64,000 bases of DNA, taken from assembly GCA_039586035.1 (NCBI GenBank), contig JBDHLD010000006.1, forward strand, positions 1 to 64,000, in the 5' to 3' direction. This document shows, piece after piece, positions 34,810-42,414 of this stretch (its first letter is position 1; each line of letters opens with the position of its first letter). The DNA comes from JBDHHQ01 sp039586035 (GTDB lineage: Bacteria; Gemmatimonadota; Gemmatimonadetes; Longimicrobiales; Gaopeijiaceae). The position numbers and the translations under genes are program-made. The notes beneath the pieces are model-generated. The model worked only from the letters and a program-made list of their open reading frames with translations, was not told the DNA's origin and did not search any database.

Positions 34810-34848
34810 GTGGAGCTCCCTCCCAGCGCGTTGGGAGGGAGCTCCACT
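34809..34848. terminator. Perfect 17-bp stem-loop overlapping the TlpA-like stop codon
   Basis: Arms at 34809-34825 and 34832-34848 are fully complementary over 17 bp around the 6-base loop GCGCGT. The stem starts at the last base of the stop codon TGA. No T-run follows. It would end the + strand transcript and could also act on the opposite strand, where the peroxiredoxin selenoprotein gene ends about 115 bases away. Confidence 0.7.
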
Positions 34849-34855
34849 GGAACCG

Positions 34856-34906
34856 CGGCACCCGTCCAGGCCGCTGTGGGGGCTCCGGCACCCGTCCAAG
34901 CCGCTG
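34856..34906. repeat. Two 21-bp direct repeats
   Basis: CGGCACCCGTCCARGCCGCTG occurs at 34856-34876 and 34886-34906, 30 bases apart, differing at one base. They lie in the convergent intergenic region after the 17-bp stem-loop. Meaning unknown. Confidence 0.6.
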
Positions 34907-34962
34907 GGCCCGCGGCTCGCCCGCGCCCCCGACCCCCGTCTTCCGTCCGCCGAACGGAGTCC

Positions 34963-35610
34963 CTAGCAGTCTCCGGGTACCACCGCGGCCTGTAGGACCA
35001 GGGCCAGGTCAACGTCGGCGGCACCCACCTCCTCGTCGTCCTCGAGCTCCGGCGCTACCTCCGCCACCGCGTCCGCCAGCTCCTCGTAGGCCGTCGGATC
35101 GATTTCCCGGAAGGGCGTAGCCGTGAACGCCACCCGGCCGTCCGGGTCCAGCACCGCCACCATGCGGGATCCAGCCGAGCCGCTATCCCTCACTCCCACG
35201 CCGAGCGCTCGGAAGGAGTCCCCGTCGGGATCGGACGCGAACAGCATGGGAAAATCGGCGTCCCGAGCCCACGATGCCAACTCCTCGATGGGGTCCCTGC
35301 TGATAGCGACTACGGTGACGCCGCGTCCGCCGCGAAAGATCGTAGCGTACTGATCACGGTACGCTTCCATTTGAATCGTTCACCCACGTGTTCGGGCACG
35401 GAAGAAGAACGCGAGCACGACGACGTCGCCCCGGAAGTCGCTGAGTCGTACCGGGTCGGCCAAGATCCCATAGCGAGTGGCCCCGGGGAGCTCGAAGTCG
35501 GGCGCCATCGTGCCGACCGCGATCGGATCCGGGTCGACGGCCTGCGCGCTCAGGGGGACGACGACGGAGAGCGCGGCCAAAACGAGTAGGGCAGTGCGAA
35601 AGACACGCAT
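34963..35610 (-). CDS. Exported peroxiredoxin-family selenoprotein (in-frame TGA = Sec77)
   Basis: One frame runs from the ATG at 35610 to the TAG at 34963, broken only by a TGA at 35382-35380. The 76 residues before it hold a signal peptide (RVFRTALLVLAALSVVVPLSAQA) and the peroxiredoxin start VGTMAPDFELPG, DFRGDVVVLAFFFRARTRG; the 138 residues after it continue with TIQMEAYRDQYATIF, VVAISRDPIEELASWARD and VAVLDPDGRVAF. The TGA falls exactly where peroxiredoxins have the peroxidatic Cys of the T-x-x-C motif (here T-R-G-U). A 7-bp hairpin with a GU-bearing loop follows it (35344-35365). The only cysteine is the last residue, Cys215, a possible resolving partner. Expected role: periplasmic peroxide reduction. 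The alternatives, a nonsense mutation or two genes, fit poorly because both flanks are conserved and in frame. Confidence 0.85.
35344..35365 (-). promoter_or_regulatory. Bacterial SECIS-like hairpin of the first selenoprotein
   Basis: On the mRNA strand AGCGTAC and GTACGCT form a perfect 7-bp stem with the 8-base loop CGUGAUCA. Counting the U of UGA as 1, the stem starts at 18 and the loop GU is at 26-27. Bacterial SECIS elements lie just after UGA and carry GU in the apical loop, as in E. coli fdhF. Confidence 0.75.
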
Positions 35611-35929
35611 CGATCGGTCCGGCTGGAGTGTCATTGTGGGCGGGTGAGCAGCCAGTATAGGGCCTCGAGGTCAGCGCCGGCTACCATGGGCGGGCTCGAT
35701 CCGCACGGGGACGAGCTCGGCCGCTGCAACCCGCGTCGGCGAGCGACCGTCCAAGAGGGGAACTCGGGAGCGGTTCGATTGTTACAACGTCAATCATCGT
35801 ATCGCAGGTTCAGCTCCTCCGCTTTCAGTCGGACCGAGGCGGGGGCGTTTTCTTGCGGGGGCTCGGGGTCGAATACGCGCCGCGGGCACCCTTGATTCTG
35901 AGCGCCAATGGCGTGGGGGTAGGCGGATC
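35611..35929. other. Divergent promoter region
   Basis: A 319-base gap between the selenoprotein gene (-) and the choice-of-anchor B gene (+). No gene-like frame was seen. An AT-richer patch near 35775-35810 may hold promoter elements (TTGTTA at 35779 with TATCGC about 15 bases on), but the match is weak. Confidence 0.45.
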
Positions 35930-38296
35930 GTGAGGCAAACAACGAGCATTCTGTCGGGCGCGCTGCTGGCTTCGTTGGCCACATCGTCCGGGCTTTGGGC
36001 GCAGGGGTATGGCACCTCGGTGGCAGTAGGAGAGGACGAGGTCGTCGTGGCCGAGCCCCTGGTGGAAACGGGTCCAGGAGCCGTGTTCGTGTACTCCCGC
36101 AGCGGTGGGGAGTGGGTGGAGGGACAGCGGGTGGAGGCATCCGACGCTTCCCAGGGCGACCACTTCGGCCGGGCGCTCGCGTTGGACGGCACCACGCTGA
36201 TCGTCGGCGCCACGGTCCGGGAGAACAGCCGGGGCGCTGCCTACGCGTTCGAGCGGGGCGCCGACGGCGTCTGGACCGAGTCCCAGCTTCTGCTCGCCAG
36301 CGACGGGGCCGACGGGGACGCCTTTGGCCGGGTGGTCGCCATCGAAGACGACCTCGCTCTGGTCTCCACGTGGGGACACGCTGAGGGGCGAGGTGCCGTC
36401 TACGTGTTTCGGCGGGACGCCACGGGCACCTGGACCGAGGCCGCCAAGCTCATGGGAAGCGACAGTCGGCCCAACGACTGGTTCGGCATGAGCCTCGCGC
36501 TGGATGGTGAGACGATCCTCGTGGGGGCTCCTCAGAAGAGCGGCAACCGCGGCGCCGTCTACGTATTCCGCCGAGACGCGGAATCGGACAGCTGGGTGGA
36601 GGAGGCGATGCTTTCGGAGGAGCTCCCCGCCAATGCGTCGTTCGGCATGGCCGTGGCGCTCAGCGGCGGCCACGCCCTCGTGGGGGCACCAGGTCTCTAC
36701 AACGGAAGCGGACTCGTCTTCGACTACAGACTCGACGGAGAGGCCGGCTGGGTGCCGACCGGGGCGCTCAGCGCGTTCGACGCTGCCCTGCCCGGGGCTC
36801 TGTTCGGTTCGGCCATCGTGGACATGGGGCCGGAGGTGTGGATCTCGGCCCCTGGGGCCGGCCGCGGAGCGGGGGCCGCGTACGTCTATCGGCGCGACGA
36901 AGGCGAGTGGCGCGGAACCGACAAGGTCTTGGTGGAGAACGACACCGGCGACCGCTTCGCCACGGCCCTGGCCGTGGGCGCACGGGTTGCCGTGGCCGGC
37001 GCGGTGGGAGACGACTACGGCGCCGGCACGGCCGTCATCATCGAGCGAGGCGAGCGGGATTGGGCTGCGGTGTCGCGAGTCTGGAGCGAAGCCCAGACGC
37101 TGGATCCTCTCCTCGGCGGCACGATCGAGTGTTCGGACGGCAAAGCGGCCGTGTTCGATTGCTCGGAGGTGGACGTACTCTCGTTCCTGCCCGTTCGGGA
37201 GATCGGCGGCTCGCGAGGCGTGGAGCTCAACGACGTGTGGGGGTGGGTCGATCCAGAGACCGGTCGCGAGTACGCGCTCGTCGGCCGGATGGACGGGACC
37301 TCCTTCATCGACGTGACCGATGCCGCAAACCCGACGTACCTGGGCAATCTCCCCAAGCCCGAGAGGGCTCGGGCCAACGTCTGGCGTGACGTCAAGGTCT
37401 ACGCCGATCACGCGTACGTCGTCGCCGATGGGGCGGGGGAGCACGGCATGCAGGTCTTCGACCTGCGCCAGCTGCGCGAGGTCACGGACGGGCCCGTCAC
37501 GTTCGAAGAGACCGCTCACTATGACAGAATCCACAGCGCTCACAATATCGTGATCAACGAGGACACGGGCTTCGCCTACTCCGTAGGCAGCAACGGCGGC
37601 GGCGACAGCTGCGGCGGCGGTCTTCACATGATCGACATCCGCTCGCCGTCCAATCCGGTGTTCGCCGGGTGCTTCTTCGACACCGAGACTGGGAACCAGG
37701 GGACGGGGTACAGTCACGATGCCCAGTGCGTGACCTACCACGGGCCCGACCCGGACTACCAGGGCAGGGAGATCTGCTTCGGAGCCAACGAGACGGCGTT
37801 GAGCATTGCCGACGTCACCGACAAGGCCGCACCCGTGGCGGTGGCAAGCGCCTCGTACCCGAACGTCGGGTACTCCCACCAGGGTTGGCTCGACGAGGAA
37901 CACCGGTATCTCTACATGAACGACGAGCTCGACGAGTCCGCGGGCACCGTGGTGGGCACGCGGACGCTCGTGTGGGACGTGACCGATCTCGACGATCCCA
38001 TCCTCGTGAAGGAGCACTTCGCGGAGAACGGCGCCACCGATCACAACCTGTACGTCAAGGGTGACTTGATGTACCAATCCAATTACCTGAGCGGCCTCCG
38101 GGTCCTGGACATCAGTGATCGAGAGAATCCTGTCGAGGTCGGGTATTTCGACACGGTGCCCTGGGGGGAGGATACGCCTCAGATGGACGGTTCGTGGAGC
38201 AACTATCCGTATTTCGAGAGCGGGACGATCGTGGTGACCAGCCAGCGGGAAGGCGTCTTCTTACTCCAGAAGCGGGAGCGGAATCTGCTCCCCTGA
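35930..38296 (+). CDS. Secreted choice-of-anchor B protein with FG-GAP repeats (paralogue 2)
   Basis: A 788-residue exported protein with a signal peptide (SILSGALLASLATSSGLWAQ). Residues about 25-390 hold at least six FG-GAP-like propeller repeats (GDHFGRALALDGTTLIVGA, NDWFGMSLALDGETILVGAP, NASFGMAVALSGGHALVGAP). Residues about 400-788 form the choice-of-anchor B/LVIVD domain with DVWGWVDPETGREYALVG, HNIVINEDTGFAYSVGS and NLYVKGDLMYQSNYLSGLRVLDIS. It is the paralogue of 27886-30321 with the same architecture. The GTG at 35930 is the start: a nearby ATG at 35908 runs into a stop after four codons. First gene of an operon with a YVTN propeller, a VCBS protein and perhaps the second selenoprotein. 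Confidence 0.88.
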   Translation: MRQTTSILSGALLASLATSSGLWAQGYGTSVAVGEDEVVVAEPLVETGPGAVFVYSRSGGEWVEGQRVEASDASQGDHFGRALALDGTTLIVGATVRENSRGAAYAFERGADGVWTESQLLLASDGADGDAFGRVVAIEDDLALVSTWGHAEGRGAVYVFRRDATGTWTEAAKLMGSDSRPNDWFGMSLALDGETILVGAPQKSGNRGAVYVFRRDAESDSWVEEAMLSEELPANASFGMAVALSGGHALVGAPGLYNGSGLVFDYRLDGEAGWVPTGALSAFDAALPGALFGSAIVDMGPEVWISAPGAGRGAGAAYVYRRDEGEWRGTDKVLVENDTGDRFATALAVGARVAVAGAVGDDYGAGTAVIIERGERDWAAVSRVWSEAQTLDPLLGGTIECSDGKAAVFDCSEVDVLSFLPVREIGGSRGVELNDVWGWVDPETGREYALVGRMDGTSFIDVTDAANPTYLGNLPKPERARANVWRDVKVYADHAYVVADGAGEHGMQVFDLRQLREVTDGPVTFEETAHYDRIHSAHNIVINEDTGFAYSVGSNGGGDSCGGGLHMIDIRSPSNPVFAGCFFDTETGNQGTGYSHDAQCVTYHGPDPDYQGREICFGANETALSIADVTDKAAPVAVASASYPNVGYSHQGWLDEEHRYLYMNDELDESAGTVVGTRTLVWDVTDLDDPILVKEHFAENGATDHNLYVKGDLMYQSNYLSGLRVLDISDRENPVEVGYFDTVPWGEDTPQMDGSWSNYPYFESGTIVVTSQREGVFLLQKRERNLLP

Positions 38297-38321
38297 CGGG
38301 GCAGCGTTCCGATTGGGTTCT

Positions 38322-39413
38322 ATGAACGCGAACGGATCTTCCGCGCCGCTCCTGGCGGGCAGAGGCCGCGGCGCCGCGTCGTGGGTGGCGCTCCTGGCTC
38401 TCGCCGCCGGCGTCCCTCCGTCCCTTTCCAGCCAGGAGGGCCCTTACCTCTACGCCGCTGGACAGGGCGCCGCCACGGTATCGATCATCGACGTGGGGTC
38501 CTTGGAGGTGGTCGAGACGGTGGACTTGCGGACCCTCGGCTTCTCGGACAACGCGAAGCCTCATCACATCGTCGTCGAGGCGGACGGGTCCGCGTGGTAC
38601 CTATCGCTCATCGGCGAGAACCGGGTGCTGAAGTTCGATCGAGACAACGCGCTCGTTGGACAGGTGGAGCTGGAAGTCCCGGGCATGCTGGCCATACACC
38701 CGAGCCAAGACCTGCTGTACGTGGGGCGCTCCATGAGCGCGGTGAACCCCCCGCGGCGAATCGGCATCGTGGACCGCTCGGACATGTCCAGCGACGAGCT
38801 CGACGTGCTCTTCCCGCGGCCCCACGCGCTCGCCGTCCGTCCCGAAGGCGACTTCGCCTATTCCGCCAGCCTCGCGGCCAACCAGATGGCGGCCATCGAG
38901 ACCGCCACCGACGGCGTAACGCTGGCCGAGCTGGAGGGTGATACCCACACCCTGGTCCAGTTCGCGATCTCGCCGGACGGGCGCACGATGGTAGCCACCG
39001 GTCAGCTCACCGGCTTGCTCCTCATCTTCGACCTGGCCGATCCGGCCTCGCCCCGTCTCGTCGACACCATCGAAGTGGGCGCGCACCCCTGGCACCCGGT
39101 GTTCACGCCGGACGGGCGTCACGTGTACTTCGGCAACAAGCTCGCGAACACCGTCACGGTGATCGACGTCGAGGCGCGACGGGTGGCCGAAGTCGTCGAG
39201 GGCTACGGCATCTCGGAGCCCCATGGAAGCGCCGTATCTCCCGACGGCCGCTACGCGTTCGTCGCGAGCAACAACCTGGGCGGTGCCTACGCATCCGACG
39301 ACGGGTCGACGCCGGGCACGGTTACGGTGATCGACACGTCCACCCACGAGATCGTCACGGTCATCGAGGTGGGAGAAAACGCGACTGGCCTGGGAATCCG
39401 GCCTCCGTCGTGA
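38322..39413 (+). CDS. Secreted YVTN-type beta-propeller protein
   Basis: A 363-residue protein with an N-terminal signal (WVALLALAAGVPPSLSS) and a seven-bladed-type propeller made of repeats such as YLYAAGQGAATVSIIDVGSLEVVETV, VYFGNKLANTVTVIDVEARRVAEVV and TVTVIDTSTHEIVTVIEVGENATGLGI. The pattern (V-x-N-x-x-x-x-T-V-x-V-I-D) is the YVTN repeat seen in surface-layer and nitrite-reductase-like propellers. No haem or metal motif is present, so it is likely a binding or structural protein. It starts 25 bases after the choice-of-anchor B gene and its TGA overlaps the next GTG (GTGA). Confidence 0.86.
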   Translation: MNANGSSAPLLAGRGRGAASWVALLALAAGVPPSLSSQEGPYLYAAGQGAATVSIIDVGSLEVVETVDLRTLGFSDNAKPHHIVVEADGSAWYLSLIGENRVLKFDRDNALVGQVELEVPGMLAIHPSQDLLYVGRSMSAVNPPRRIGIVDRSDMSSDELDVLFPRPHALAVRPEGDFAYSASLAANQMAAIETATDGVTLAELEGDTHTLVQFAISPDGRTMVATGQLTGLLLIFDLADPASPRLVDTIEVGAHPWHPVFTPDGRHVYFGNKLANTVTVIDVEARRVAEVVEGYGISEPHGSAVSPDGRYAFVASNNLGGAYASDDGSTPGTVTVIDTSTHEIVTVIEVGENATGLGIRPPS

Positions 39414-41329
39414 GCCGGTGGGGGAAGCGTGAGCCCGGGGCCGCGGCTCCGTCGACCCCGCGGCGGCTCTCGCCTGCAGCCGTTCGTCCCCCTCGACCGG
39501 TCTGGACCGCGGCTTCGTTCGTCACGGTGTCGCTTCCGGCGGCGCTCGTCGGGTGCGCCGCGTCGGCGGGTCTCGAGAGCCCCTCGCCTCCTCCCTCCCC
39601 GGAGACCGCCGAATGGGTGCGTCGCGTCGACGGTGCGGTCGCATTGGACGAGGACGGGGCACCGTTCGCGTTTCCGTTCCTCGGGGGTCTCAACGTGCCA
39701 CGGCCCCAATTCGCGGACATCGACGCCGACGGCGACCTGGATCTGTTCGTCCAGGAGCGCACGAACGACCTCATGTTCCTCGAGAACGTAGGCTCCGCGA
39801 CGGAAGCGGTCTTCGAATGGCGCACCGACCGGTTCATGGACCTCGATCTGGGGGAATGGAACCGCTTCACGGACCTGGACGCCGACGGTGACCTGGATCT
39901 CCTGGCCGAGGAACCGTTCAGCTACCTCCGGTACTATCGGAATATAGGAACCGCCGAGGCCCCGGCGTTCGCCTTGCTCCCGGACTCGGTGCGGGACGCG
40001 GAAGGGGAGCCCGTCTTCTCGGATCGGCAGAACATCCCCTCGATAACGGACGTCGACTGTGATGGCCTCCCGGACCTGTTCCTGGGACGCGTCGAGGGGA
40101 CCGTCACGCGGTACGAGATGGAGCCGGGGACGGAGGCCGATCCCCGGTTCCGCTTCGTCACCGGCCGCTTCGAGGACATCGAGATCATCAACCAGCTCGG
40201 GAGCCTGCACGGGGCCAACAGCATGGCCTTCGCCGATCACGACCGCGACGGCGACCCGGACCTGTACTGGGGAGACTTCTTCGAGCCTGGCCTGCTGATC
40301 ATCGAGAACCGGGGGTCGTGCGATGCCCCGGACCTGCGGAGCGCGCCCGGCCCGGTCCCCGCCACCGAGCCGATCTCCACCAGTGGTTTCAACGCTCCCA
40401 TGCCCGCCGACATCGATGGCGACGGGGACCTGGACCTCTTCATCGGAGTGCTCGGCGGGGCCTTCAACCCCAACCGCACCGCCTCCGACAACTTCCACCT
40501 GTACGAGCGCCTTCCGGACGGCACCGTCGAGCTGCGCACGACTCGGTACCTCGACGGCATCGACGTGGGGAGCGAGTCCCTCACCGTCCTGCACGACCTG
40601 GACGCCGACGGGGACCTGGACCTCCTGATTTCCAACAAGATCGACGGGCACGATCTTGGGCGGGGCAGCCTCTACCGCTTCACCAACGTGGGGTCCCCTG
40701 AAGAGCCGAGGTTCCGCGCAGCCGGCACCCTCGACGTCGGCCGGGAGTATCACATGGCGCCGGCGTTCGGCGACCTGGACGGCGACGGCGACGACGACCT
40801 GCTCCTGGGCACCTGGAACAAGGGCGTCGCCCTGCTCTGGAACGTCGGCACGTCCGAGGCTCCGAGCTTCTCCGTCGCCGACTCGCAGTTCATCGAGCTC
40901 ACCCGAGGTAGCAACACCACGCCCACGCTCGGCGATCTCGACGCCGACGGGGACCTCGACCTCTTCATCGGCGAGGCCTCGGGTACCCTGAACTACTACC
41001 GAAACGAGGGGTCGGGCGTCGAACCGCGGTTCCAGCTGGTGAGCGATGAGTACGGCGGCTTCGATGTGGGCCGGCGGAGCGCCCCCACGCTGGTGGACAC
41101 GGACGGAGACGGGGACCTGGATCTGGTCGTGGGACGAGAGACGGGAGGTGTCTCGCTCTTCCGCAACGTAGGCACGAGGACGGTTCCGCGGTTCGTCGAG
41201 GACGAGCCTCCGGACCTTCCCCTCTGGTCCTTCGCGACGCCTTCGTTCGGTGATCTGGACGGAGACGGTGACCTGGACCTGCTGTCCGGGTCGGGAGCCG
41301 GTGGGGCGCTTTACCTGGAGGCGCGGTAG
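39410..41329 (+). CDS. FG-GAP/VCBS repeat lipoprotein
   Basis: A 639-residue protein. After an Arg-rich start comes a hydrophobic signal ending at a likely lipoprotein site (LPAALVGC). The rest is an array of VCBS/FG-GAP repeats, each with a calcium-binding loop D-x-D-x-D-G-D-x-D: FADIDADGDLDLFVQ, FTDLDADGDLDLLAE, PADIDGDGDLDLFIG, FGDLDGDGDDDLLLG, LGDLDADGDLDLFIG, LVDTDGDGDLDLVVG and FGDLDGDGDLDLLSG. This makes a calcium-loaded beta-propeller. Function unknown, probably surface binding. The GTG start lies in the stop of the YVTN gene. The selenoprotein gene follows 171 bases later. Confidence 0.87.
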   Translation: MSRWGKREPGAAAPSTPRRLSPAAVRPPRPVWTAASFVTVSLPAALVGCAASAGLESPSPPPSPETAEWVRRVDGAVALDEDGAPFAFPFLGGLNVPRPQFADIDADGDLDLFVQERTNDLMFLENVGSATEAVFEWRTDRFMDLDLGEWNRFTDLDADGDLDLLAEEPFSYLRYYRNIGTAEAPAFALLPDSVRDAEGEPVFSDRQNIPSITDVDCDGLPDLFLGRVEGTVTRYEMEPGTEADPRFRFVTGRFEDIEIINQLGSLHGANSMAFADHDRDGDPDLYWGDFFEPGLLIIENRGSCDAPDLRSAPGPVPATEPISTSGFNAPMPADIDGDGDLDLFIGVLGGAFNPNRTASDNFHLYERLPDGTVELRTTRYLDGIDVGSESLTVLHDLDADGDLDLLISNKIDGHDLGRGSLYRFTNVGSPEEPRFRAAGTLDVGREYHMAPAFGDLDGDGDDDLLLGTWNKGVALLWNVGTSEAPSFSVADSQFIELTRGSNTTPTLGDLDADGDLDLFIGEASGTLNYYRNEGSGVEPRFQLVSDEYGGFDVGRRSAPTLVDTDGDGDLDLVVGRETGGVSLFRNVGTRTVPRFVEDEPPDLPLWSFATPSFGDLDGDGDLDLLSGSGAGGALYLEAR

Positions 41330-41500
41330 TGCCCACGGTCCCGGGTTCCCGTGGGCCCTTTCTCGGCCGTTGGCGTGCCTGTCCCCCCCCTCGGGCCCAC
41401 GACCCGCAGGAACTCCTGCCCGACTTGCGCGTTCCCCGAAAGGACGCGTGATTGCGGGTCGTCCGATCCGATCGAACCCAAACCCGATGGGAGCCGCAGC

Positions 41501-42124
41501 TTGTCGACCCCGCGCCGCGTGGTTCTGGGCGTCGCCCTGGTCTTGGGCGGCATTCTGGCCCTGGCCTGGCTGTCCACCGAGAGAGGTGCTCCGACGCTGG
41601 GGCCCGTGGATGGCCACGACCTACCAAAGACCGACCTGGAGCGGGTGGCGGTGGGGACCGAGGCGCCGGACTTCACCTTGCGGGCGTTCCCGGAGGGAAC
41701 GGTCACCCTGTCCGACTACCGGGGCCAGAAGGACGTGGTCCTCGTCTTCTACAGGGGACACTGGTGACCGTGGTGCGCCCGTCAGTTCGGTGAACTGAGC
41801 GACTTGTTGACGCCCCAGCAGCGCGAGGACACAGAGATCGTTGCCATCTCCATCGACGACCGGGAGCGTCAGCAGATGACGATCGACCGCGTCCGTGAAG
41901 AGCACGGCATCGAGATCGACTATGTGCTGCTCACCGATACCGATCATCGAGTCATCGATCGGTACGGCCTCTTCAATCCCGACGAGCCGAAGCATCGTCC
42001 GGTTCCCCATCCGGCCGTCTATGTCATTGACAACGACGGCATGGTCCGCTGGAAGTTCGTCGAGGTGAACTACCGGGTCAGAGCGGAGAACGCGGACATC
42101 TTGGCAGCCCTGGCGGAGCTGTAG
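41501..42124 (+). CDS. Membrane-anchored peroxiredoxin-like selenoprotein (in-frame TGA = Sec89, UxxC)
   Basis: One frame from the TTG at 41501 to the TAG at 42124 is interrupted only by a TGA at 41765-41767. Before it: an anchor helix (VVLGVALVLGGILALAWL) and the peroxiredoxin-like start VGTEAPDFTLRA, LSDYRGQKDVVLVFYRGHW. After it: PWCARQFGELSDLL, IVAISIDDRERQQ, YVLLTDTDHRVIDRYGLFN and HPAVYVIDNDGMVRW. In the family this site reads RGHWCPFC, so the TGA replaces the first Cys of CxxC to give UxxC (Sec89, Cys92). A 7-bp hairpin with loop GGU follows (41782-41798). The TTG start has GGGAG about 10 bases upstream; an ATG at 41351 is an alternative. Probable role: peroxide or thiol redox chemistry on the outer side of the inner membrane. 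Confidence 0.87.
41782..41798 (+). promoter_or_regulatory. Bacterial SECIS-like hairpin of the second selenoprotein
   Basis: TCAGTTC and GAACTGA form a perfect 7-bp stem around the loop GGU. With the U of UGA as 1, the stem starts at 18 and the GU of the loop is at 26-27, the same place as in the other selenoprotein gene although the sequences differ. Confidence 0.75.
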
Positions 42125-42414
42125 CGTCCGGAGCCGTCCCCACGATTTCGCCGTGTGGCCTCGGCGATCGCGCCACGCCTCCGAAGATCCCTGAGCAACC
42201 TTGACTCGCCTGGCCGCATCTACACGTGTAGTCGCTCGAAGGGCCGTGTGCCGGGAAACGGGTCGAGCGTGCCGGACAGGCCCACGTTCACCGACGCATG
42301 CGCGACCGTGCCGAGGCAAGCCTGGTTCGCAGCGGCTGACTCGAGCGGCAGCAGCGCCTCCCGAGCCTGCCGCCCGGCTCGAGACTGGGAAGACACCTGA
42401 CCGTGAGGACCGAA

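Noticed and set aside
34963..35634. Two separate short genes, or a pseudogene, around the TGA at 35380-35382
   Set aside because: The two halves are in the same frame, only the peroxidatic codon is TGA, and a SECIS-like hairpin follows. The second half alone would lack a start, signal and active site.
35825..38077. Very long open frame (750 codons) on the minus strand opposite the choice-of-anchor B gene
   Set aside because: It is an antisense by-product of high GC and codon bias; its translation is rich in His, Val and Arg with no domain, and it overlaps a gene with clear repeats.
39287..41617. 776-codon minus-strand frame opposite the VCBS gene
   Set aside because: It is a mirror of the repeated DxDxDGD codons; the plus-strand protein has the calcium-binding repeats.
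41351..41767. A truncated peroxiredoxin ending at RGHW
   Set aside because: The frame continues after the TGA with PWCARQFGEL, the exact family continuation, so Sec read-through explains it better than truncation.
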